A stretch of 7,019 bases of DNA from Oxalobacteraceae bacterium UBA6018 (GTDB lineage: Bacteria; Pseudomonadota; Gammaproteobacteria; Burkholderiales; Burkholderiaceae_D). This document shows, one piece after another, positions 1-4,559 of this stretch (its first letter is position 1; each line of letters opens with the position of its first letter). The position numbers and the translations under genes were made by a program. Under the pieces are notes generated by a model, which saw nothing but the letters and a program-made list of their open reading frames with translations, was not told where the DNA came from and did no database searches. The stretch lies in the NCBI GenBank assembly GCA_002428015.1, contig DIZW01000086.1:1-7019 (forward strand). Reading direction: 5' to 3'.

Positions 1-60
1 CGGGGTGATGCCATCATCCGGCACTTCGACGCCACGCTCAAGACGGCGCTGGCCGAACGC
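1..60. other. Unassigned sequence left of the MFS junction
   Basis: These 60 bases directly follow the stop of the truncated MFS gene on the minus strand. None of the three minus-strand frames continues the MFS family sequence, which after the ELLGAM motif would normally go on to a further membrane segment. On the plus strand, frame 1 reads about 20 residues that look protein-like (including AIIRHFDATLKTALAER). They could be the end of another gene now joined to the MFS remnant, but the stretch is too short to recognise. I see no inverted repeat, tRNA or insertion-sequence end here. Confidence 0.3.
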
Positions 61-468
61 TTACATTGCACCGAGCAATTCGGACTTGCTGAACGTGCGG
101 ATGATGGTGAGCCGCCCGACCGGCATCATCATGGCGCCGCCGACGCCCTGCAGCAGACGCGCGGCCGTCATCATGGGCGCGTTGACCGACAAGCCGCACA
201 GCACCGAGGCCAGGGTGAAGATGGTGATGGCCAGGGCGAACACGCGGCGGGTGCCGAACCGGTCGGCGACCCATCCGCTGACGGGAATGCCCACGGCCAG
301 GCTCAGGATGTAGCTACTGACGATGGACTTCAGGCTCAGCGGCGTGACCTGGAGGCTGGCCGCGATGCTGGGGATGGCGGTATTGACGATGGTCGCGTCG
401 AGCTGTTCCATGAACAAGCCGGCCGCGACCACCCAAGGGAGAAACTTCTTTACGGCAGTGCTATCCAG
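61..468 (-). pseudogene. Truncated MFS (DHA2/EmrB-QacA-type) drug exporter remnant
   Basis: This is the N-terminal part of a 14-TM-type drug/proton antiporter of the inner membrane. Counting from the GTG at 430-432, the TM1 motif LDATIVNTAIPS lies at residues 11-22, the loop 2-3 motif A GWVADRFGTRR at 53-63, and the TM4 motif RLLQGVGGAMMMPVGR at 92-107. The frame stops with TAA at 61-63 right after ELLGAM. About 125-135 residues remain of a family that usually has 450-500, so it should not transport. The homologous frame extends upstream of the GTG (residues DSTAVKKFLPW) back to a stop codon at 481-483. The only codons available near that end are CTG at 466-468 and ATT at 469-471, so no normal ATG/GTG/TTG start fits the full N-terminus. 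An AGGG run at 473-476, four bases before the CTG, could serve as a ribosome site coupled to the preceding gene's stop at 476-478. It follows the pao-like operon on the same strand. I treat it as a pseudogene; a gene finder would probably call 61-432. Confidence 0.75.
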
Positions 469-475
469 AATACCC

Positions 476-2683
476 TCACACTAGTTTGTCCAGCGTAATC
501 GGCAAGTCGCGGATGCGCTTGCCGGTGGCGTGGTAGACGGCATTGGCCAGCGCCGCCGCTACCCCCACGATGCCGATCTCGCCTATTCCCTTCGCGCCCA
601 GCACATTGATATGCGGATCTTGCTCGTCGAGAACGGTGATGTCGATGCTGCCGATGTCGGCGTTGACGGGCACGTGGTAGTCGGCCAGGTTGGCGTTAAG
701 CGCGCGGCCGTAACGCCAGTCGAATTCGGTCTTCTCCATCAAACCCATACCGATCCCCCACACAATGCCGCCCATCAGCTGGCTACGCCCGGTTTTCTCA
801 TTCATCAGCTTGCCCACGCCGTAGGTGGCGACCACGCGCGGAACCCGCACCGTGCCCAGATCCGCATCCACATGCACCTCGACAAATACGGCGCCGAACG
901 AGTGCATGGAAAATTGTCTCTTTTCTTCGCCGGGCGCGGCTTCGCTGTCGGCCTGGACCGGGGTGCCGTCGTGACGCGCGATGACTGCCGCCATCGGCTC
1001 GCGCCGCTGCGGCTTGGCGCGGTCCATCAACCAGCCGTTGTCAGCAACGATATCATCGATACGCAAGCCGTGCAGCGGCGAGGCCTCGTCCGCCAGCGCC
1101 ATGGCCGCCAGCTTGGTGCGCGCGGCGGTCGCGGCCGCGTACACGGCCGGGCCGACACTGGCCACGGTCTGCGAGCCGCCCGATACCGGCGCGGCCGGCA
1201 TGTCGGTGTCGCCCAGCTCGAAGCGCACCTTGGAGACCGGCAGGCCCAGCGCATCGGCGGCGATCTGCGTCATGACCGTGTAGGTTCCTGTGCCCAGGTC
1301 GTGGGTGCCGCTGCGTACCACCGCGCTGCCGTCGGGATGGATGATGGCCGAGGCCTTGGCTGGACTGCGGTGTGCCGGATAGGTGGCGGTTGCCATGCCG
1401 TAGCCGATCAGGGTGCTACCGTCACGCATAGAGCGCGGGGCGGCGCTACGGCGCGCCCAGCCGAATTTCTGCGCGCCGATCTCGTAGCATTCGCGCAGGG
1501 ACTTGCTGGAAAATGGCAGGTGCTTCTCCGGGTCGGTCTCGGCGTAATTTTGCAGACGCAACTGCACCGGATCGATCTTCAGCGCGTAAGCCAGCTCGTC
1601 CAGCGCCGATTCAAGCGCGAAGCTGCCGCTCGCCTCGCCGGGGGCGCGCATATAGGTCGGCACGCCGAGGTTCATTGTGGCCAGGCGCTGGGTCGTGTGC
1701 AGAGTGTCCGTGTTGTACAGCGTGCGCGTGACGGCCGAACAGGGCTCGGTGAAGTCGTCGACGAAGGAGGTGCTGCTGACCGTGTCGTGCAGCACCGCGC
1801 CCAGCTTGCCGTTCTTTGCCGCGCCCAGGCGCAAACGCTGCTCCGTCATCGGGCGCGCACCGACCGGCGCGAACATCTGGGTGCGTTCGATCGCCAGCTT
1901 GACCGGGCAGCCCGCCATTTTCGCCGCCATCGCGGCGAGCATCACGTGGGACCAGGTATTGCCCTTGCAGCCGAAGCCGCCGCCCACGAATGGGCAGACC
2001 ACGCGCACCTTCTCCGGCGCAATGCCGAAGGTCTTGGCGGCGGTCTTGCGCACGCCTGAGACGTTCTGCGTGGAATCGTACAAGGTGAGCATGTCGCCGT
2101 CCCACGCGGCAATGGTGGCATGCGGCTCCATCGGGTTGTGGTTTTCGATCGGCGTCGTGTACAGCGTGTCCTGCTTGATGCTGGCGTGCGCCATATTGCC
2201 GGCGGCGTTGCCACGCGTGGTGTCGGCCGGCCGTTCGGGCTGGCTGGCCGGCGTGCGCAGATGCTTCTTCGCCTCGCCGAAGCCGAGCACGGCCTTGGCC
2301 GGAACGTAGTGGACACGCAACTGGCGCGCTGCATCTTGCGCGTGCTCGAGCGTATCGGCCACCACCACCGCGATCGGCTGGCCGTTGTATTGCACGTTGT
2401 TGTCCTGCAGCAGAGACAGACGGGGATTGCCCATCGCGCCGGGCGGGGGCCTTTTCTGCGGCGGCAGTTGCGCTGCGTTTTGCGGCGTCATGATCGCCAG
2501 CACGCCGCGCATGGCGCGCGCGGCGATGTCGTCGATGCTGCTGATCTTCCCGCTCGGGATCGTGCTGAGCACCATGAGGGCGTGCGCGAGGCGGGCCAGG
2601 CCATGTTCGGCCGAGTAGGTGGCGCCGCCGGTGACCTTAAGGAAACCGTCGGTCCGGTCGATGCCTTGTCCGACCACGCTCAT
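476..2683 (-). CDS. paoC: PaoC-like molybdopterin-binding large subunit of aldehyde oxidoreductase (xanthine dehydrogenase family)
   Basis: This catalytic subunit of a molybdenum hydroxylase should oxidise aldehydes to carboxylic acids at a Mo-pterin site. It has 735 residues (E. coli PaoC has 732, from memory). An Ald_Xan_dh hammerhead domain spans roughly 15-130, followed by the two molybdopterin-binding halves, about 170-410 and 420-715. Motifs seen are NPMEPHATIAAWDG (183-196), PFVGGGFGCKG (231-241), MRAPGE (345-350), GTHDLGTGTYT (459-469), SGGSQT (501-506) and GAKGIGEIG (696-704), which contains the expected catalytic Glu702. I chose the ATG at 2681-2683 over the longer frame to 2803 because it matches the family N-terminus, has a GGAGGG ribosome site six bases upstream, and overlaps the preceding gene by ATGA. 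The extra 40 residues of the longer frame lie inside that gene. There is no signal peptide, so it would be exported with the Tat-bearing small subunit. Oddity: a gapless comparison with remembered PaoC puts Tyr435 where PaoC has the substrate-binding Arg440, so the substrate range may differ. The symbol is by homology. Confidence 0.9.
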   Translation of the reverse strand: MSVVGQGIDRTDGFLKVTGGATYSAEHGLARLAHALMVLSTIPSGKISSIDDIAARAMRGVLAIMTPQNAAQLPPQKRPPPGAMGNPRLSLLQDNNVQYNGQPIAVVVADTLEHAQDAARQLRVHYVPAKAVLGFGEAKKHLRTPASQPERPADTTRGNAAGNMAHASIKQDTLYTTPIENHNPMEPHATIAAWDGDMLTLYDSTQNVSGVRKTAAKTFGIAPEKVRVVCPFVGGGFGCKGNTWSHVMLAAMAAKMAGCPVKLAIERTQMFAPVGARPMTEQRLRLGAAKNGKLGAVLHDTVSSTSFVDDFTEPCSAVTRTLYNTDTLHTTQRLATMNLGVPTYMRAPGEASGSFALESALDELAYALKIDPVQLRLQNYAETDPEKHLPFSSKSLRECYEIGAQKFGWARRSAAPRSMRDGSTLIGYGMATATYPAHRSPAKASAIIHPDGSAVVRSGTHDLGTGTYTVMTQIAADALGLPVSKVRFELGDTDMPAAPVSGGSQTVASVGPAVYAAATAARTKLAAMALADEASPLHGLRIDDIVADNGWLMDRAKPQRREPMAAVIARHDGTPVQADSEAAPGEEKRQFSMHSFGAVFVEVHVDADLGTVRVPRVVATYGVGKLMNEKTGRSQLMGGIVWGIGMGLMEKTEFDWRYGRALNANLADYHVPVNADIGSIDITVLDEQDPHINVLGAKGIGEIGIVGVAAALANAVYHATGKRIRDLPITLDKLV

Positions 2684-3666
2684 GCCCGTCCCTCCGCCTG
2701 TCGCAGCGTACGCACGATGGCCCGTTGCGCCAGTTCGATCTTGAATCTGTTGTCGCGGAACGCCTTGGCGCCCGCGGTCAGCGCGAGCGCCGCGGCGCGG
2801 CATGTCTCATCGGTCAAGCGCTGGCCTTCGAGCAATTGTTCGGCCGCGCGGACACGCCACGGCTTGTGCGCGACCCCGCCCAGCGCGATGGCGGCCCTGC
2901 GCACCACGCCGTTATCGATGTCCAGCCCGGCCGCGACCGACACCAGCGCGAAGGCGTAGCTGGCGCGGTCGCGTATCTTCAGGTAGTGCGCATGGGTGGC
3001 GAAGGGCGAGGCCGGCAAGTCAAGCGCGAGAATCAATTCGCCGGGTCGCAGCAGCGTGTCCTGCTGGGGTGTATCGCCGGGCAGCCGGTGGAATTGCGTC
3101 ACTGGCACCATGCGCTCGCCGCCCGGACTGCCGAGCAGCAGCGTCGCGTCCAGCGCTGCCAATGCCACGTTCATGTCGGATGGATTGACCGCGATGCAGG
3201 CCGGGCTGGCGCCCAGGATCGCGTGGACCCGGTTGTAGCCCTCGCGCGCGCCGCAGCCGGAACCCGGCATGCGCTTGTTGCACATGTCGAAGGCGGTGTC
3301 GGTGAAGTAGGGACAGCGCGTGCGCTGCATCAGGTTGCCGCCGGCCGTGGCCATGTTGCGCAGCTGGGGCGAGGCGCCGGCCAGCAAGGCCTGGGCCAGC
3401 AGCGGGTAGCGCTCGCGGACCAGGCGGTGATCGGCGGTATCGCTGTTGCGCGCCAGCGCCCCTATGCGCAGGCCGCCGTCGGCCGTCTCGGTGATCCGGT
3501 CGAGGCCGGTGCGGGTAATGTCGACCAGTCTGGCGGGGTGCTCGACGTCGGCCTTGATCAGGTCGAGCAGATTGGTGCCGTCGCCGATGAAGGCGCTGCC
3601 CGGCTGCTGGGCCAGCGCGATCGCGTGGGCGCTGTCGCGCGCCCGTTCGTAGGAAAGTGAGTGCAT
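2680..3666 (-). CDS. paoB: PaoB-like FAD-binding and [4Fe-4S] medium subunit
   Basis: This medium subunit should pass electrons from the Mo and Fe-S centres through FAD to an acceptor. It has 328 residues. The CO-dehydrogenase-type FAD domain covers about 1-215, with FAD-loop motifs FIGDGTNLLDL (26-36) and ASPQLRNMATAGGN (98-111). The flavoprotein C-terminal domain covers about 220-325 and includes RDRASYAFALVSVA (232-245) and ALGGVAHKPWR (261-271). Between the two FAD motifs and the domain end sit Cys118, Cys129, Cys138 and Cys157 (RTRCPY, MCNKRMPGSGC, ACIAV). The same pattern occurs in E. coli PaoB, whose structure carries a [4Fe-4S] cluster; the ligand assignment here is inferred by similarity. 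The ATG at 3664-3666 gives the typical family N-terminus (MHSLSYERA). Only ten bases separate it from the upstream stop and no clear ribosome site is visible, so translational coupling is likely. It overlaps the large-subunit start by four bases. There is no export signal of its own. Confidence 0.92.
   Translation of the reverse strand: MHSLSYERARDSAHAIALAQQPGSAFIGDGTNLLDLIKADVEHPARLVDITRTGLDRITETADGGLRIGALARNSDTADHRLVRERYPLLAQALLAGASPQLRNMATAGGNLMQRTRCPYFTDTAFDMCNKRMPGSGCGAREGYNRVHAILGASPACIAVNPSDMNVALAALDATLLLGSPGGERMVPVTQFHRLPGDTPQQDTLLRPGELILALDLPASPFATHAHYLKIRDRASYAFALVSVAAGLDIDNGVVRRAAIALGGVAHKPWRVRAAEQLLEGQRLTDETCRAAALALTAGAKAFRDNRFKIELAQRAIVRTLRQAEGRA
2690..2695 (-). promoter_or_regulatory. 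Ribosome binding site deciding the large-subunit start
   Basis: On the minus strand this reads GGAGGG, six bases before the ATG at 2681-2683. It lies inside the end of the FAD-subunit gene. It supports starting the molybdopterin subunit at the ATGA overlap rather than at the farther in-frame ATG at 2803. Confidence 0.75.
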
Positions 3667-3676
3667 GCGGTTCGGC

Positions 3677-4351
3677 TCAGGTCTTCGCCGCCGCGGTCAG
3701 CTTGATGGCCGCGACGATGTTGGGATAAGCGCCGCAGCGGCACAGGTTGCCGCTCATGCGCTCGCGGATTTCTTCGTCCGACACGGCGATCTCGCGCTGG
3801 CGTACGTCGGGCGTTACGGCGCTGGGCGCGCCTGCGCGCATTTCGTCGATGCAGGCAATGGCCGAGCAGATTTGTCCTGGGGTGCAATAGCCGCATTGAA
3901 ACGCGTCATGCTCGAGGAAGGCGCTCTGGATGGGCGCCAGCACCGTGCCCCGGGCAATGCCCTCGATGGTGGTGATCTTGTCGCCCTCATGCATGACAGC
4001 TAGCGTCAGGCAACTATTGATGCGGCGGCCATTGACCAGCACTGTGCAGGCGCCGCATTGGCCACGGTCGCATCCTTTTTTGGTGCCGGTCATGCCGATA
4101 TGCTCGCGCAGCGCGTCGAGCAGGGTCACACGGGGTTCCAGCGACAAATGATGCACCTTGCCATTGATGTCGAGCTGAACCGCCTGGGGCGGCACATAGG
4201 GCGGCGCCTGTAGGTCGGCGCCAGCCTGGGCTGTGATGCCAGCCACGTTGGCGCCCGCCGCTGCGGCCAGGGCCGATTGCAGGAAGTTGCGCCGCGAAAT
4301 GCGGGCCGCTGTTTCGTCCGTGGGTGGCTGATCAGATGGGGCGGTGGCCAT
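3677..4351 (-). CDS. paoA: PaoA-like [2Fe-2S] small subunit with Tat signal
   Basis: This electron-transfer small subunit has 224 residues and is first in the operon. A twin-arginine signal sits at the N-terminus: SRRNFLQ (19-25), a hydrophobic Ala-rich stretch (26-40), then a likely cleavage after AQA (41-43). A plant-type ferredoxin domain follows, with [2Fe-2S] ligands Cys94, Cys99, Cys102 and Cys114 (KKGCDRGQCGACTVLVNG and INSC). A helical domain binds the second cluster through Cys153, Cys156, Cys204 and Cys206 (FQCGYCTPGQIC and GNLCRCGAYPN). All eight ligands are present. It resembles E. coli PaoA closely, including the ERMSGN.CRCGAY C-terminal motif. As the only subunit with a targeting signal, it should carry the folded trimer to the periplasm. 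The chosen ATG gives the full Tat region; the ribosome site before it is weak (GAGA about nine bases upstream). Another ATG eight bases upstream (4357-4359) is in a different frame. Confidence 0.93.
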   Translation of the reverse strand: MATAPSDQPPTDETAARISRRNFLQSALAAAAGANVAGITAQAGADLQAPPYVPPQAVQLDINGKVHHLSLEPRVTLLDALREHIGMTGTKKGCDRGQCGACTVLVNGRRINSCLTLAVMHEGDKITTIEGIARGTVLAPIQSAFLEHDAFQCGYCTPGQICSAIACIDEMRAGAPSAVTPDVRQREIAVSDEEIRERMSGNLCRCGAYPNIVAAIKLTAAAKT

Positions 4352-4559
4352 GGATTCATTCTCGGAAATTCAATCGCGAGTGGTCGGTAACGAGGCTATT
4401 CGGCCCATTATCCGCAAGCGCATCCTGCCATCTGTTCGACGTCTCACATAGCAGCTCTGACACCTGGGTTTCTTCTTGTTGACGATCAATACGTTTCCCC
4501 GCCTCCTTCGTACGATTGCCTGTCAGCCATTGACGTATTAACACAAGAAGGGACCGATT
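4352..4559. other. Divergent intergenic region between the pao-like operon and the acylase gene
   Basis: This 208-base gap must hold the promoters for both divergent units. I found no convincing -35/-10 pair for either direction. TTGACG occurs twice on the plus strand, at 4479-4484 and 4530-4535, but neither has a good -10 at 16-18 bases; the second lies too close to the acylase start. TATTAA (4536-4541) and TACGAT (4511-4516) are possible -10 elements without good partners. On the minus strand GATAAT occurs around 4410-4415, also without a clear -35. The region contains the short inverted repeat TTGA-N3-TCAA at 4479-4489, which is too short to call an operator. I see no RNA gene or terminator-like hairpin. 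Confidence 0.4.
4547..4553 (+). promoter_or_regulatory. Ribosome binding site of the acylase gene
   Basis: GAAGGGA lies six bases before the ATG at 4560-4562. It supports that start, which also gives a complete lipoprotein-type signal sequence. Confidence 0.7.

Noticed and set aside
5..313. 102-residue plus-strand frame at the left end
   Set aside because: It is mostly the antisense of the MFS remnant, with basic, low-complexity composition and no motif.
530..2059. 509-residue open frame on the plus strand opposite the molybdenum subunit
   Set aside because: Its composition is rich in Arg, His, Gly and Ala, with no domain or motif, as expected for the antisense of a GC-rich gene. The opposite strand has unmistakable family motifs throughout.
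2684..2803. N-terminal extension of the molybdenum subunit up to the ATG at 2803
   Set aside because: The extra 40 residues are out-of-frame reading of the FAD-subunit gene; the ATG at 2683 has a good ribosome site and matches family starts.
2725..3660. 311-residue plus-strand frame opposite the FAD subunit
   Set aside because: It is an antisense shadow with low-complexity composition and no recognisable motif; the minus-strand gene is certain.
4479..4507. TTGACG as the -35 of an acylase promoter
   Set aside because: No acceptable -10 lies 16-18 bases downstream (the region reads C-rich), so the promoter could not be supported.
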